A stretch of 35,197 bases of DNA from Chryseobacterium sp. FP211-J200 (GTDB lineage Bacteria; Bacteroidota; Bacteroidia; Flavobacteriales; Weeksellaceae): assembly GCF_001643375.1 (NCBI RefSeq), contig NZ_LSHB01000017.1:1-35197 (forward strand). The letters are read 5' to 3'. Each line of letters opens with the position of its first letter. The stretch's first letter is position 1. The position numbers and the translations under genes were made by a program. The notes beneath the pieces were generated by a model, which ran no database searches, was not told the DNA's origin, and worked only from the letters and a program-made list of their open reading frames with translations. Below, piece by piece: positions 1-9,526 of the stretch.

Positions 1-31
1 AACGCTTTATTTATTATATTTAATCCTAAAA

Positions 32-3000
32 CTACATCGCTTCCATCTTAAAAGTCATACTCTCAATGACTTTCAAAATCGCTTCGACCGTATCCATAGA
101 TGTCAGACAAGGAACGCCGTTTTCCACGCTCATTCTTCTGATTTGGAAACCATCTCTTTCGGCTTGTTTTCCTTTCGTCGTCGTATTGACAACGTATTGG
201 ACTTTTCCTTTTTGGATCAAATCGATCAAATTGACATCTTCCTCTCCGATCTTGTAACCGATTTTAGTTGGAATTCCTTTTTCCTCGAAATACTTCGCTG
301 TCCCTTCCGTAGCCCAAATTCTGAAACCAATGGTATGGAATCTTCTCGCAATTTCAGACGCTTCTTCTTTGTCCTGATCTGCAACCGTGAACAAGATGGA
401 ACCGTGCGTCGGCACTTTTCTACCAGCGCCGATCAAACCTTTGTACAAGGCTTTTTCGAAGGTTGAATCTTTCCCCATCACTTCTCCAGTAGATTTCATT
501 TCTGGACCTAATTGGATATCCACTTTCGTCAATTTGCTGAAAGAGAAAACCGGAACTTTCACGAAGATGCCTTCCTTATTCGGAATCAATCCTGAAGTGT
601 AACCAAGGTCTTTCAATTTTGCGCCGAGGATTGCTTTGGTTGCAAGATTTGCCATAGGAACATCCGTGATTTTGGATAGGAAAGGAACGGTTCTGGACGA
701 ACGAGGATTCACTTCTATCACAAAAACTTCACCTTTGGAAATCACGTATTGAATATTCATTAATCCAATCACATTCAATCCTGTCGCTAATCTGATGGTA
801 TAATCTTCTAAAGTTTTGATTTGAGTTTCCGTCAAATGTTGTGGCGGATAAACCGCGATTGAATCTCCGGAATGGACACCTGCTCTTTCGATGTGTTCCA
901 TAATTCCTGGAATGACAACCGTTTCGCCATCGCAGATTGCATCCACTTCCACTTCCTGACCAGTCAAATATCGGTCAATCAAAACAGGCTGGTCTGGGCT
1001 GGCTTCCACTGCATTTTCCATATAATGCGCCAATTCTTTTTCGGTGTAAACGATTTCCATCGCACGTCCACCCAAAACATAACTCGGGCGAACCAAAACC
1101 GGATAACCAATTTCGTTGGCAATCACAATCGCTTCTTCTTTTGAAGTCGAAGTTTTCCCCAATGGTTGCGGAATCCCGAGTTCCTGAAGTGCTTTCTCAA
1201 ATTTATCTCTGTTCTCAGCTCTGTCAAGGTCTTCTAGTGAAGTTCCCAAGATTTGAACGCCGTGTGCTGCTAATTTATCCGCTAAATTGATGGCTGTTTG
1301 TCCTCCAAACTGAACCACAACACCTTTTGGTTTTTCGAGTTCTATGATGTTCATCACGTCTTCTTCTGCTAAAGGTTCGAAGTATAATTTGTCAGCAATC
1401 GAGAAATCTGTAGAAACAGTCTCCGGATTATTATTGATGATAATCGCCTCGTAACCCATCTGCTGGATTGCCCAAACCGAATGAACCGTCGCGTAATCGA
1501 ACTCGACACCCTGCCCAATTCTGATTGGACCTGAACCTAGAACGATGATTTTCTCTTTATCAGAAATCACACTTTCGTTTTCCTCCTCGTAAGTTCCGTA
1601 GAAATAAGGTGTTTCAGATTCAAATTCTGCGGCGCAAGTATCAACCATTTTGTAAACCGGCATCACACCGTTTTCTTTTCTGAAATTGAAAACTTCACGC
1701 TGCGTTGTCTCCCAAAGATGAGCGATATTAAGGTCGGCAAAACCTAATTTCTTAGCTTCGATAAGCGTTTCTTTATCGAATTTGTTATCTGCAATTGTCT
1801 TTTCGAAATCAAATAACTTCTTGATTTTCCAGATGAAGAATTTATCGATTTTGCTCCATTCTACAATTTGTTCCCAATCATAACCTCTTCGCAAAGCGTC
1901 GCCGATGATGAACAATCTCTCGTCATCACAAACTCTTATTCTTCTTTCGATTTCCTCGTCGGTAAGTGCTAAAGCCTGTTTTGTTTTCAATCCCAAATGG
2001 CGAAGTCCGGTTTCCAAAGAACGGATGGCTTTGTGCAAAGACTCTTCGAAGTTTCTTCCGATGGCCATTACTTCTCCAGTCGCTTTCATTTGCGTTGACA
2101 ATCTTCTGTCAGCCGTTTCAAACTTATCGAAAGGGAATCTTGGGAACTTGGTCACGACATAATCTAAAGCCGGCTCGAAACAAGCGTACGAAGTTCCGGT
2201 GACAGGATTTTTGATTTCGTCCAATGTCAATCCAACGGCGATTTTAGCTGCAATTTTAGCAATCGGATAACCAGTTGCTTTACTTGCCAAAGCCGATGAA
2301 CGCGAAACTCTTGGATTTACCTCGATGATATAATATTGGTAAGAATGTGGGTCGAGAGCGAGCTGAACGTTGCAACCACCTTCGATTCCCAGAGCCCGGA
2401 TGATTTTGAGTGATGCATTTCTCAGCATCTGATATTCTCTGTCAGAAAGCGTTTGCGAAGGCGCCACAACAATGGAATCTCCGGTGTGAACACCAACTGG
2501 GTCGATGTTTTCCATATTACAAACCACGATGGCGTTGTCGTTTTTGTCACGCATCACTTCGTACTCGATTTCTTTGAAACCTGCAATGGATTTCTCAATC
2601 AGACATTGTGTTACTGGAGAATATTTCAATCCCAACTCTGCAATTTCACGAAGTTCAGTTTCTGTGGCAGCAATTCCACCGCCTGTTCCGCCCATCGTAA
2701 AAGCGGGACGAACAATCACCGGGTAACCGATTCTGTCAGCAAAAGCTACGGCGCCATCAACGGTTGTTACGATGTCGGAATCTGGAACCGGCTCGTTCAA
2801 TTCGTGCATCAATTCGCGGAAAAGGTCTCTGTCTTCGGCTTGGTTTATGGCGTCTAATTTGGTTCCTAGAACTTCCACCTTACATTCTTCCAGGATTCCG
2901 GATTTCTGCAATTCCACGGCCATATTAAGTCCGGTTTGTCCACCCAAAGTTGGCAACAAGGCATCCGGACGTTCTTTTCTGATAATTCTGGAAACAAATT

Positions 3001-3211
3001 CCAGAGAAATCGGTTCGATATAAACTTTGTCGGCAATCTCCTTGTCCGTCATTATCGTTGCCGGATTGGAATTGATAAGAATCACGCTGTAACCTTCCTC
3101 TCTCAAAGAAAGGCAAGCCTGTGTTCCCGAATAATCAAATTCCGCAGCCTGGCCAATGATGATGGGACCTGAGCCGATTACTAAAATTGTTTTTATGTCT
3201 GTTCTTTTCAT
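32..3211 (-). CDS. carB: Carbamoyl-phosphate synthase large subunit
   Basis: This subunit makes carbamoyl phosphate from bicarbonate, two ATP and ammonia passed on by CarA, for both pyrimidine and arginine synthesis. The 1059-aa length is close to the E. coli enzyme (about 1073). Two homologous ATP-grasp halves are visible. The first opens with [20 protein letters not shown] near residue 12 and the second with [15 protein letters not shown] near residue 555. A C-terminal MGS-like domain, where UMP and ornithine act in E. coli, occupies roughly the last 140 residues. The frame stays open upstream to 3259, but I chose the ATG at 3211 because [16 protein letters not shown] is the family's usual N-terminus. 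The longer start would also overlap the preceding gene. The start follows an A-rich tract only 22 nt after the DUF262 gene, so carB is probably transcribed through that gene or from a promoter inside it. Confidence 0.97.
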   Translation of the reverse strand: MKRTDIKTILVIGSGPIIIGQAAEFDYSGTQACLSLREEGYSVILINSNPATIMTDKEIADKVYIEPISLEFVSRIIRKERPDALLPTLGGQTGLNMAVELQKSGILEECKVEVLGTKLDAINQAEDRDLFRELMHELNEPVPDSDIVTTVDGAVAFADRIGYPVIVRPAFTMGGTGGGIAATETELREIAELGLKYSPVTQCLIEKSIAGFKEIEYEVMRDKNDNAIVVCNMENIDPVGVHTGDSIVVAPSQTLSDREYQMLRNASLKIIRALGIEGGCNVQLALDPHSYQYYIIEVNPRVSRSSALASKATGYPIAKIAAKIAVGLTLDEIKNPVTGTSYACFEPALDYVVTKFPRFPFDKFETADRRLSTQMKATGEVMAIGRNFEESLHKAIRSLETGLRHLGLKTKQALALTDEEIERRIRVCDDERLFIIGDALRRGYDWEQIVEWSKIDKFFIWKIKKLFDFEKTIADNKFDKETLIEAKKLGFADLNIAHLWETTQREVFNFRKENGVMPVYKMVDTCAAEFESETPYFYGTYEEENESVISDKEKIIVLGSGPIRIGQGVEFDYATVHSVWAIQQMGYEAIIINNNPETVSTDFSIADKLYFEPLAEEDVMNIIELEKPKGVVVQFGGQTAINLADKLAAHGVQILGTSLEDLDRAENRDKFEKALQELGIPQPLGKTSTSKEEAIVIANEIGYPVLVRPSYVLGGRAMEIVYTEKELAHYMENAVEASPDQPVLIDRYLTGQEVEVDAICDGETVVIPGIMEHIERAGVHSGDSIAVYPPQHLTETQIKTLEDYTIRLATGLNVIGLMNIQYVISKGEVFVIEVNPRSSRTVPFLSKITDVPMANLATKAILGAKLKDLGYTSGLIPNKEGIFVKVPVFSFSKLTKVDIQLGPEMKSTGEVMGKDSTFEKALYKGLIGAGRKVPTHGSILFTVADQDKEEASEIARRFHTIGFRIWATEGTAKYFEEKGIPTKIGYKIGEEDVNLIDLIQKGKVQYVVNTTTKGKQAERDGFQIRRMSVENGVPCLTSMDTVEAILKVIESMTFKMEAM

Positions 3212-3233
3212 TTTTTTTATTAGATATAGGTTT

Positions 3234-4859
3234 TTAAATTGACCAAATTTTATTTGCACAATCCATCAAATAGTTTTGTCTTTTGGAAACAACTTCTAAA
3301 TTCCACTCAGATTCATTGCATATTTCCTTTGTAATGTCAAAAGAAACTTTTTCACTATTTTTAAGGTAAATATCTTTTTTCTTATCAAAATCGTAATTTT
3401 GAGCTTGAGCATTTTTTCGACCACTCAAAAGAACAAGATTTCCAATTTTGTGAACATTTTCAAAAATTTGTTGTGAATTAAATCTATTAGTCCAATATTC
3501 TGAATTTGCTTTTTGAGGTAGCACGTGCTCAATAGAAATTACTCCTGAATATGTTTTGAAAACTGAATCGTCTTGTATTGAGTTTTCTAATCTTAATAAA
3601 ACTCCTTTTGCATAAGACATTCCATACAAATTAGAATTTAGAATACTGAAAAATTCTTCATTATTAGCGTGTTCTAAAATTTTATTTATAATTTCTTCTT
3701 TATTAGAATGTTTAATTATTTGATTGATAACATTATAATATACCGTGTTTCTTTGAGCTCTTCCAAGTCTTCTAATCCAATTCTGATAAGTGATTTTTTC
3801 AATTAAAAGGGCAAAATCTACAAACTCGTAATCTTTTACAGGATTATCCAAAAATGATAATAAAGTTGGAATCCATTCATCATAACTAACATTTTGTAGT
3901 GAATTAATTATTTTCCTTAAATTATTTTCTTCAAATAAATTATTTTTAATTTTTACATAGTTTTGTGCAGAGGATATAAGTTTTTTACAAAAATCCTCAG
4001 CAGATAAATTTGGATTATTTTTAAAATATTCCTCATATTCCTTATATAAATCATTTTGAGCCTTATTACCTTTAATAGCAGTTCTATAATGACTTAAAAA
4101 ATAGTCAAGGTTTCTAATTTTTATTAAATCTTCAAGGTCATTCCACAACTTTTCAATCCTTGCTTGTTCATTTTGATTTTTGCACTTTCCAAACAAGAAA
4201 TTTTTCAGCAAGTCTGCATTAGACAATGCTAAACCTCTCGCATTCAAAACAGTAAACAATCTATACGCTGATTCGAAGCTCTCAGTCTTAACCAAAACAA
4301 CAAAAACATTTTGCAATAAATAGTTTGCATATTTTTTCAAATATGCTTCATCAAAGCCAGATAATAAAGCTTCGATTGTATCTAGATTATTTAAAAATCT
4401 ACTTTGAGTTTCTGATAAAGATGAAGAAGTACTTTTATCAAATTTTTTATTTAGTAAAATATAATCATAGAAAAAATTCTCATCTTGATTTCGAACTATT
4501 AATCGAGGTTGCTCTGGTTCATCAGTTAAAAGATTAATTGGTAAAATTTTCTTTTGAATTTCCGATTTTGCAGATTCATTTGTAATCAAGTTTCTTAAAC
4601 CAGCAAAAATCAAAGTTAAGGTTGTTAATCTTTGTTGCCCATCTACAACTTCAAACTGTTTATCTTCTTTATTTTTATCAATTGTAATTATTGAACCAAT
4701 AAAATATTCTTTAACACCATTTTCCAATGCTTCAAGAACATCATTAATTAAATCACTTACATTATCTTGATTCCAAGAATATGGTCTTTGATAATTTGGA
4801 ATTTCATAAATATTTTGATTTGCAAAAATATCTTGTAGTTTTCTTTCTTCTGCTTTCAT
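3234..4859 (-). CDS. DUF262/DUF1524 protein, GmrSD-type restriction-like nuclease
   Basis: A 541-aa protein with the two domains of the GmrSD family, whose characterised members (GmrSD, BrxU) are type IV enzymes that cut modified phage DNA. The N-terminal DUF262 has [10 protein letters not shown] at 20-29 and the nucleotide-site motif [11 protein letters not shown] at 71-81. A family-typical [19 protein letters not shown] block lies at 202-220. The C-terminal DUF1524 is a His-Me/HNH-like nuclease with IEHVLPQ at 443-449, H470 and GNLVLL at 473-478, and N483 in the following loop. All expected motifs are present, so it looks intact and fused S-D rather than split. It lies between carA and carB in the same orientation and is visibly richer in A and T than both, which suggests horizontal acquisition. 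Defence is inferred from the family; other DUF262 proteins have unknown roles. Confidence 0.88.
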   Translation of the reverse strand: MKAEERKLQDIFANQNIYEIPNYQRPYSWNQDNVSDLINDVLEALENGVKEYFIGSIITIDKNKEDKQFEVVDGQQRLTTLTLIFAGLRNLITNESAKSEIQKKILPINLLTDEPEQPRLIVRNQDENFFYDYILLNKKFDKSTSSSLSETQSRFLNNLDTIEALLSGFDEAYLKKYANYLLQNVFVVLVKTESFESAYRLFTVLNARGLALSNADLLKNFLFGKCKNQNEQARIEKLWNDLEDLIKIRNLDYFLSHYRTAIKGNKAQNDLYKEYEEYFKNNPNLSAEDFCKKLISSAQNYVKIKNNLFEENNLRKIINSLQNVSYDEWIPTLLSFLDNPVKDYEFVDFALLIEKITYQNWIRRLGRAQRNTVYYNVINQIIKHSNKEEIINKILEHANNEEFFSILNSNLYGMSYAKGVLLRLENSIQDDSVFKTYSGVISIEHVLPQKANSEYWTNRFNSQQIFENVHKIGNLVLLSGRKNAQAQNYDFDKKKDIYLKNSEKVSFDITKEICNESEWNLEVVSKRQNYLMDCANKIWSI

Positions 4860-4950
4860 AGTTGTTATTAACTTTGAAAAATACTGATTATATATAATTT
4901 GATAAATGCTTCATTATTTCGTTGAGATTTATAGCGAATGAAAATACTAT

Positions 4951-6030
4951 TTAATTTTTCTTCTTAAAACCCTCCATTAATTCAATAAAATCATCAAATA
5001 GATAATTCGCATCTTCCGGGCCTGGACTTGCTTCCGGGTGGTATTGAACTGAGAAACAAGGATGGATTTTGTGCTTCAAACCTTCGTTGGTTCTGTCGTT
5101 CAATGCGATGTGTGTTTCGATTAAGTCTGTATCTTTCAAAGATTCCTGGTCGATTGCGTAACCGTGATTTTGGGAAGTAATCGCCACTTTATTTTTTTCT
5201 AAATCCAAAACCGGATGATTGCCACCTCTGTGACCGAATTTTAGTTTGTAAGTTTTTGCGCCACAAGCCAAACCAATCAATTGATGTCCTAAACAAATCC
5301 CGAAAATCGGCACTTTCCCAAGCAATCCATTAATCAATTCTGATGCACCTTTCACATCTTCCGGGTCGCCAGGACCGTTGGAAAGCATTATGCCGTCTGG
5401 GTCCATCAATAAAATTTCTTCTGCTGTCGTGTCCTGTGAAACCACGATGATGTCGCAATTTCTTTGAGACAATTCGCGGATGATTCCCAATTTGGAACCG
5501 AAATCTACCAACACCACTTTGAAGCCTCTTCCTGGACTTGCATACGAAGTTTTTGTGGAAACAGATTCTACCTGGTTGATTGGGAAAGTTGTTTGTTTAA
5601 GCTCTTCAACCGTTTGATTATCATCAGTTTCTGCATTTACGATTTTTCCTTTCACAACACCTTTGTTACGAAGAATTCTCGTCAGTCTTCTGGTGTCAAT
5701 TCCTGAGATTCCGGATAGATTTTTCTTTTTGAAAAGTTCGTCCAAAGTCATTTGAGTTCGGAAGTTGGAAGGCAAATCGCACAATTCTTTGACAATCAAA
5801 CCTTTGATTGCTGGTTCGATGCTTTCGTAATCGTCGCGGTTGATGCCGTAATTTCCGATTAAAGGATACGTCATACAAACGATTTGTCCGCAATAACTTG
5901 GGTCGGAAATCAATTCCTGATAACCCGTCATTCCTGTGTTGAAAACCACTTCGCCAGCAGTTTCCTGTTCTGCTCCGAATCCTACCCCATTGAATACTTC
6001 TCCGGATTCTAATATTAATTTCTTTTTCAT
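4951..6030 (-). CDS. carA: Carbamoyl-phosphate synthase small (glutaminase) subunit
   Basis: This is the glutamine amidotransferase subunit that hydrolyses glutamine and channels ammonia to CarB. The 359-aa protein has the CPSase small-chain N-terminal domain (about 1-150) and a class I glutaminase domain. The nucleophile Cys246 sits in FGICLGHQLIG, and the remaining triad residues are His331 and Glu333 in QYHPEASPGPED. The ATG at 6030 follows an A-rich stretch and gives a full-length N-terminus. Upstream lies a terminator that closes pyrB, so carA probably has its own promoter in 6031-6092. That spacer holds an inverted repeat built on TTGTACA. Downstream, carB is displaced by the DUF262 gene. 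Confidence 0.97.
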   Translation of the reverse strand: MKKKLILESGEVFNGVGFGAEQETAGEVVFNTGMTGYQELISDPSYCGQIVCMTYPLIGNYGINRDDYESIEPAIKGLIVKELCDLPSNFRTQMTLDELFKKKNLSGISGIDTRRLTRILRNKGVVKGKIVNAETDDNQTVEELKQTTFPINQVESVSTKTSYASPGRGFKVVLVDFGSKLGIIRELSQRNCDIIVVSQDTTAEEILLMDPDGIMLSNGPGDPEDVKGASELINGLLGKVPIFGICLGHQLIGLACGAKTYKLKFGHRGGNHPVLDLEKNKVAITSQNHGYAIDQESLKDTDLIETHIALNDRTNEGLKHKIHPCFSVQYHPEASPGPEDANYLFDDFIELMEGFKKKN

Positions 6031-6094
6031 TTTTTATTTTTATTGTACAATGTAAAACGTATGATGTACAAAGACTTATTTTAAATTTTTACTC

Positions 6095-6119
6095 AAAAAA
6101 AACACGCCCGAAAAGCGTG
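6095..6119 (-). terminator. Intrinsic terminator after pyrB
   Basis: On the minus strand CACGC (6119-6115), a TTTTCGG loop and GCGTG (6107-6103) are followed by eight T. The hairpin begins 9 nt after the pyrB stop codon, so a ribosome finishing pyrB would cover its 5' arm. It separates pyrB from carA. Confidence 0.8.
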
Positions 6120-6128
6120 AATTAATTT

Positions 6129-7031
6129 TTAATTTTTGGAGTCGACAAATTCGAATCCTTTATTCTCAAGGTCAAATTTAAGGATCGCCATTCTTGCAAA
6201 AACGCCGTTCTGCATTTGTTTGAAGATTCTGGACCTTTCACATTCTACCAATTCGGAATCAATTTCCACACCTCTGTTGATTGGTGCCGGATGCATAATG
6301 ATTGCGTTTGGTTTCATTTTCTTTTCTCTTTCCTTGGTCAAACCGAATTTCTTAAGATAATCTTCAGACTTGAAGTTGAAAGTTCTCTCGTGACGCTCGT
6401 GCTGGATTCTTAGCAACATCAAAACATCCACTTCCTTTACCAAATCATCGAACTGCATATAAGTTCCGTTCACCAACATTCCTTCGTCAAACCAGAATTC
6501 TGGTCCCGAGAAATAGACTTTTGCGCCCATTCTCCTGAACAATCCTGCGCCTGAGTTTGCAACCCGGCTGTGTTTCACATCACCGACGATTCCAATTTTC
6601 AAACCTTCAATCTTTCCGAATTCCTGAATAATGGTCAAAGCGTCCAAAAGTGCCTGTGAAGGATGACTTCCAACGCCGTCGCCAGCATTTACGATACTTA
6701 ATTTAGCATCCTGAAGCTGGTCATAATATCTTTTTTCAGAATGTCTGATAACTGCCACTTCCACGCCGATAGCTTCCAGAGTTTTAATCGTATCAAGCAT
6801 CGTTTCACCTTTTGCGATGGAGCTTTTATCAGCTTCAAAATCGATGACATGAAGTCCAAGTTTCTTCTCAGCTACTTCAAAACTTGTTTTGGTTCTGGTG
6901 CTATTCTCAAAAAAGAGGTTCGCGGCGAAAACATCACCTTTAATTTTGCTGACTTTACCATCTGCAAACTGCTGTGCTTCCTGTAAAATTTTCTCTATAC
7001 TCTCCGTGGAGACGCGTGCAAGCTTAATCAT
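6129..7031 (-). CDS. pyrB: Aspartate carbamoyltransferase, catalytic subunit
   Basis: PyrB condenses aspartate and carbamoyl phosphate to N-carbamoylaspartate, the committed step of pyrimidine synthesis. The 300-aa protein has the carbamoyl-phosphate signature FFENSTRTKTSFE with S44-T45-R46-T47, the HPSQALLDALTI block near residue 130, and the C-terminal HPAPINRGVEID. The start at 7031 gives the normal N-terminal length. No pyrI lies next to it in this window. Upstream on the same strand are a leader peptide gene, an intrinsic terminator and a promoter, described separately, which suggest control by transcription attenuation. A second terminator follows directly after the stop codon. Confidence 0.96.
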   Translation of the reverse strand: MIKLARVSTESIEKILQEAQQFADGKVSKIKGDVFAANLFFENSTRTKTSFEVAEKKLGLHVIDFEADKSSIAKGETMLDTIKTLEAIGVEVAVIRHSEKRYYDQLQDAKLSIVNAGDGVGSHPSQALLDALTIIQEFGKIEGLKIGIVGDVKHSRVANSGAGLFRRMGAKVYFSGPEFWFDEGMLVNGTYMQFDDLVKEVDVLMLLRIQHERHERTFNFKSEDYLKKFGLTKEREKKMKPNAIIMHPAPINRGVEIDSELVECERSRIFKQMQNGVFARMAILKFDLENKGFEFVDSKN

Positions 7032-7048
7032 ATCTGAAATTTTTAAAT

Positions 7049-7077
7049 AAAAAAAACGAAGCCTAAAAGACTTCGTT
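7049..7077 (-). terminator. Leader terminator (candidate attenuator) before pyrB
   Basis: On the minus strand AACGAAG (7077-7071), a 9-nt loop and CTTCGTT (7061-7055) form a perfect 7-bp stem running into eight T. It ends about 18 nt before the pyrB ATG. No minus-strand gene upstream needs terminating here, since an intergenic region and an opposite-strand gene come first. It therefore lies inside the pyrB leader. Its 5' arm overlaps the stop codon of the leader ORF by 2 nt. Confidence 0.82.
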
Positions 7078-7150
7078 AAATATAAAAAATATTGTTGTTG
7101 TCGGCAAATTTGCCAAACACTAATGTCGCTAAATTCTGTACCAGATTCAT
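7076..7150 (-). CDS. Putative pyrB leader peptide (24 aa)
   Basis: A 24-codon ORF runs from an ATG at 7150 to a TAA at 7078-7076. It begins MNLVQNLATL and ends NNNIFYI. The last codons lie in a U-rich tract (ATATTTTTTATATT in the transcript), and the stop codon overlaps the 5' arm of the terminator above. In E. coli pyrBI, low UTP stalls polymerase in such a tract, the translating ribosome catches up, and the terminator cannot fold. The same geometry is seen here. A perfect palindrome GGCAAATTTGCC (7103-7114) inside the ORF could form a pause hairpin. The predicted transcript starts only a few bases before the ATG, so translation may be leaderless. I see the layout directly; regulation by UTP is inferred. 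Confidence 0.6.
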   Translation of the reverse strand: MNLVQNLATLVFGKFADNNNIFYI

Positions 7151-7156
7151 TGGGTG

Positions 7157-7187
7157 CAAAGATACCAATAATTTCGATATGATGAAA
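7157..7187 (-). promoter_or_regulatory. Predicted pyrB leader promoter
   Basis: On the minus strand TTTC (7187-7184), 19 nt, then TATCTTTG (7164-7157) match the Bacteroidota consensus TTTG-N19-TAnnTTTG with one mismatch in the -33 box. Transcription should start near 7152, immediately before the leader peptide ATG. Confidence 0.6.
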
Positions 7188-7236
7188 TCTTATTCATACT
7201 TTTTTGTAATAAATCAATGAACTTCTGCGCTTAAAA

Positions 7237-7267
7237 TTTCTCCAGTCAAATATTTTCTTTACTTTTG
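7237..7267 (+). promoter_or_regulatory. Predicted promoter of the Lrp-type regulator gene
   Basis: TTTC (7237-7240), 19 nt and TACTTTTG (7260-7267) match the Bacteroidota promoter form. The layout is the same as the pyrB leader promoter on the other strand. The predicted start is about 12 nt before the ATG at 7285. Confidence 0.55.
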
Positions 7268-7284
7268 AAAGAATTGACATTATT

Positions 7285-7746
7285 ATGAGTTTGGACAAAA
7301 AAGACAAATTAATTCTCTCGCTTCTTCAGGAAGATTCTACGCTATCGGTAAAGGAAATTTCCGAAAAAATCGGACTGACTTTCACGCCGACCTACGAGCG
7401 TATCAAAAACCTTGAAAAAAGCGGCGTCGTAGAAAAATATGTCGCCCTACTCAACCGTGAAAAACTCGGAATCAACATCGTTGTTTACTGTAATGTCCGC
7501 CTCAAAGAACAATCTCAAACGACACTGAAAGAATTTGAAAATTACATTTCAAAATATGATGAAGTTCAGGAAATCATCAGTCTTTCCGGCGAATATGATT
7601 ATCAATTGAAAATCTTAGCAAACGACATTTATTCCTACAACAACTTCGCTGTGAATGTGATTTCAAACAGTCCTCACATCGGGCAATATCACAGTTCTAT
7701 CGTTTTGGCTGAAGTGAAAAAATCAACCAAATTTAAGTTGGATTAA
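7285..7746 (+). CDS. Lrp/AsnC family transcriptional regulator
   Basis: A 153-aa protein with the two-part Lrp/AsnC architecture. An N-terminal winged HTH (about 1-50) contains LDKKDKLILSLLQEDSTLSV, then KEISEKIGLTFTPTYERIKN. A C-terminal RAM domain (about 65-150) is the usual small-molecule binding and oligomerisation module. It is full length. It is the only plus-strand gene within the pyrimidine/arginine block and diverges from pyrB, so it may sense an amino acid and control the flanking genes. That role is inferred from position; the effector cannot be read from the sequence. Confidence 0.92.
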   Translation: MSLDKKDKLILSLLQEDSTLSVKEISEKIGLTFTPTYERIKNLEKSGVVEKYVALLNREKLGINIVVYCNVRLKEQSQTTLKEFENYISKYDEVQEIISLSGEYDYQLKILANDIYSYNNFAVNVISNSPHIGQYHSSIVLAEVKKSTKFKLD

Positions 7747-7757
7747 AGTTTTTTAAT

Positions 7758-7891
7758 CGCAAAGGCGCGAAAGGTTTAAAAAGTAGTCCTGCTGAAAGTC
7801 GCAAAAGAAAACCTTCGATTTACATCATTCCAATTAACTTAAAACTTTGCGGCTTAAAACATCAAGTTTAATTAAATCTTGCGCCTTTGCG
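7758..7891. repeat. Nested inverted repeat between the Lrp gene and argH
   Basis: Perfect 11-bp arms CGCAAAGGCGC (7758-7768) and GCGCCTTTGCG (7881-7891) close a 134-bp palindromic spacer. A weaker inner pair lies around AGTCGCAAAAG and CTTTGCGGCTT. It separates two convergent genes and may terminate transcription. The element at 12434-12544 has the same design. Confidence 0.8.
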
Positions 7892-7898
7892 ATATTTT

Positions 7899-9203
7899 TC
7901 AACCCAATAATTTATCTCTCATTTTATTGAATTGATATTCGATTTCGTCGAGGCAAAGGTTTCCCAAACTGCCTTGATGAGAATGGTTAAGCTCTTTATA
8001 GTCATATTCAAACAAGCTATTGTCAATTTCCTGACCGATTTGGATGTAAGCATCTCGGAATGATTTTCCATTCTTCACTTCTTCGTTGATTTTCTCCACG
8101 CTGAAGATATATTTGTATTTTTCGTCATCCAAAATATTATTTTTCACTTCGATATTTGGAAGCGTATAAATCAGGATTTCGAGACATTCTTTCAAAGAAT
8201 CGATGGCTGGGAAAAGGATTTCTTTCGTCAATTGCAAATCTCTGTGATAACCTGAAGGCAAATTATTCGTCACCAAAACCAATTCGTTTGGCAAAGCCTG
8301 AATTCGGTTGCATCTCGCTCTTACCAATTCGAAAATATCCGGATTTTTTTTGTGTGGCATAATGCTGCTTCCAGTCGTAAATTCCTTCGGAAAGCTGATG
8401 AAATCAAAGTTCTGACTTAAATAAAGACAAACATCGTAAGAGAATTTGCCTAAAGTTCCAGCCAAAACCGACAATGAATTGGCCAATAATTTTTCTGATT
8501 TCCCACGTGTCATTTGCGCGTAAACCACATTATGATTCAATGTTCTGAAACCGAGTTTGTAAGTCGTACTTTCTCTGTCAATCGGGAACGACGAACCGTA
8601 GCCAGCGGCCGAGCCTAATGGATTTTTATTAATGATATTCTTTGTTGCAAACAGCAATTCCAAATCGTCAACCAAAGATTCCGCATATGCGCCAAACCAC
8701 AACCCGAATGATGACGGCATCGCCACTTGCAAATGCGTGTAACCGGGCAACAAAACGTCTTTATGAAGATTGGCTTTGTCTTTCAGGATTTGAAAAAATG
8801 AATCGGTCAGTTCTGTGATTTCTCTGATTTCGTCAATTAGATACAATTTGATATCTGTCAAAACCTGGTCGTTTCTTGACCTTGCTGTATGGATTTTCTT
8901 ACCAGTTTCGCCCAATTTTTCGATGAGGATATTTTCGATTTGGGAATGGATGTCTTCTGCAGTTTTATCGATTTCGAAAGTTTCTTTTTCGATTTCAGAA
9001 AGAACTTCTTCCAAAACTGCCACAATTGCCTGCTCTTCATCCAGTCGAATCAATCCAACTTCTGCGAGCATTTTTGCGTGGGCGATGGAGCCCAACACAT
9101 CGTATTTTGCCAATCTGTCGTCAAAATCCAGGTCTTTCCCGACCGTGAATTTTGTAACCAAATCATTGTTTGTCGTATTGTCTTTTTGCCAGATTTTTTT
9201 CAT
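7899..9203 (-). CDS. argH: Argininosuccinate lyase
   Basis: ArgH splits argininosuccinate into arginine and fumarate, the last step of arginine synthesis. The 434-aa protein belongs to the fumarase/aspartase superfamily and carries the signature GSSIMPHKKNPD, with its flexible catalytic loop, in the middle of the chain. Early family blocks HTARSRNDQV and PGYTHLQVAMP are intact. The frame is open to 9233, but the extra residues are translated repeat DNA (the CGCAAAG element). The ATG at 9203, giving MKKIWQKDN, is the likely start. It is the last arg gene in transcription order. Confidence 0.95.
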   Translation of the reverse strand: MKKIWQKDNTTNNDLVTKFTVGKDLDFDDRLAKYDVLGSIAHAKMLAEVGLIRLDEEQAIVAVLEEVLSEIEKETFEIDKTAEDIHSQIENILIEKLGETGKKIHTARSRNDQVLTDIKLYLIDEIREITELTDSFFQILKDKANLHKDVLLPGYTHLQVAMPSSFGLWFGAYAESLVDDLELLFATKNIINKNPLGSAAGYGSSFPIDRESTTYKLGFRTLNHNVVYAQMTRGKSEKLLANSLSVLAGTLGKFSYDVCLYLSQNFDFISFPKEFTTGSSIMPHKKNPDIFELVRARCNRIQALPNELVLVTNNLPSGYHRDLQLTKEILFPAIDSLKECLEILIYTLPNIEVKNNILDDEKYKYIFSVEKINEEVKNGKSFRDAYIQIGQEIDNSLFEYDYKELNHSHQGSLGNLCLDEIEYQFNKMRDKLLG

Positions 9204-9218
9204 TTTAATAATTTTTAA

Positions 9219-9510
9219 ACGCAAAGCGCGCAAAGATTTTTTGATTTTTATTGAAAATATTTTAAGGTTCGCAAAGGCGCTGACGCTCAGCCAAGATTAA
9301 ATAATCTTCAAGTGTTTTTGTCATTCCGTAGGAATCTCGACTGTTTAGATTCCTACGGAATGACAAACTTTGTGTTTATAACCTTCTCTTGTTTTATGCT
9401 GAATCTGCAGCCCGACTTGAGCGGAAATCCTTTTTTGCTTGTACTCAAGTTCTATTTAAACTGAAATCGTGAGCAAAAAAGATTGGGAGCGGAAGGCGGA
9501 AAAGCTGCCA
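9219..9510. repeat. About 290-bp composite intergenic repeat, copy 1
   Basis: This element fills the argE-argH spacer. Its parts in order are a CGCAAAG repeat block with TTGAAAATATTTTAAG, then a perfect 17-bp inverted repeat GTCATTCCGTAGGAATC (9320-9336) with GATTCCTACGGAATGAC (9348-9364). The last part is a conserved block from CTGAATCTGCAGCCC (from 9399) to AAAAGCTGCC (9510). That block contains a CTTTTTTGC/GCAAAAAAG stem. The same parts in the same order and orientation recur at 14809-15112. Confidence 0.85.
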
Positions 9511-9526
9511 AAATCTTTAAAATTTA

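Noticed and set aside
2453..2857. Long plus-strand open frame opposite carB
   Set aside because: It is a reading-frame shadow of the conserved carB coding sequence, with an unnatural residue composition and no start context.
3212..3259. Upstream extension of carB to an ATG at 3259
   Set aside because: The added residues do not look like a CarB N-terminus and would overlap the DUF262 gene by 26 bp. ATG 3211 gives the usual family start.
9204..9233. Upstream extension of argH to 9233
   Set aside because: The extra codons are translated CGCAAAG repeat. The conserved ArgH N-terminus begins at 9203.
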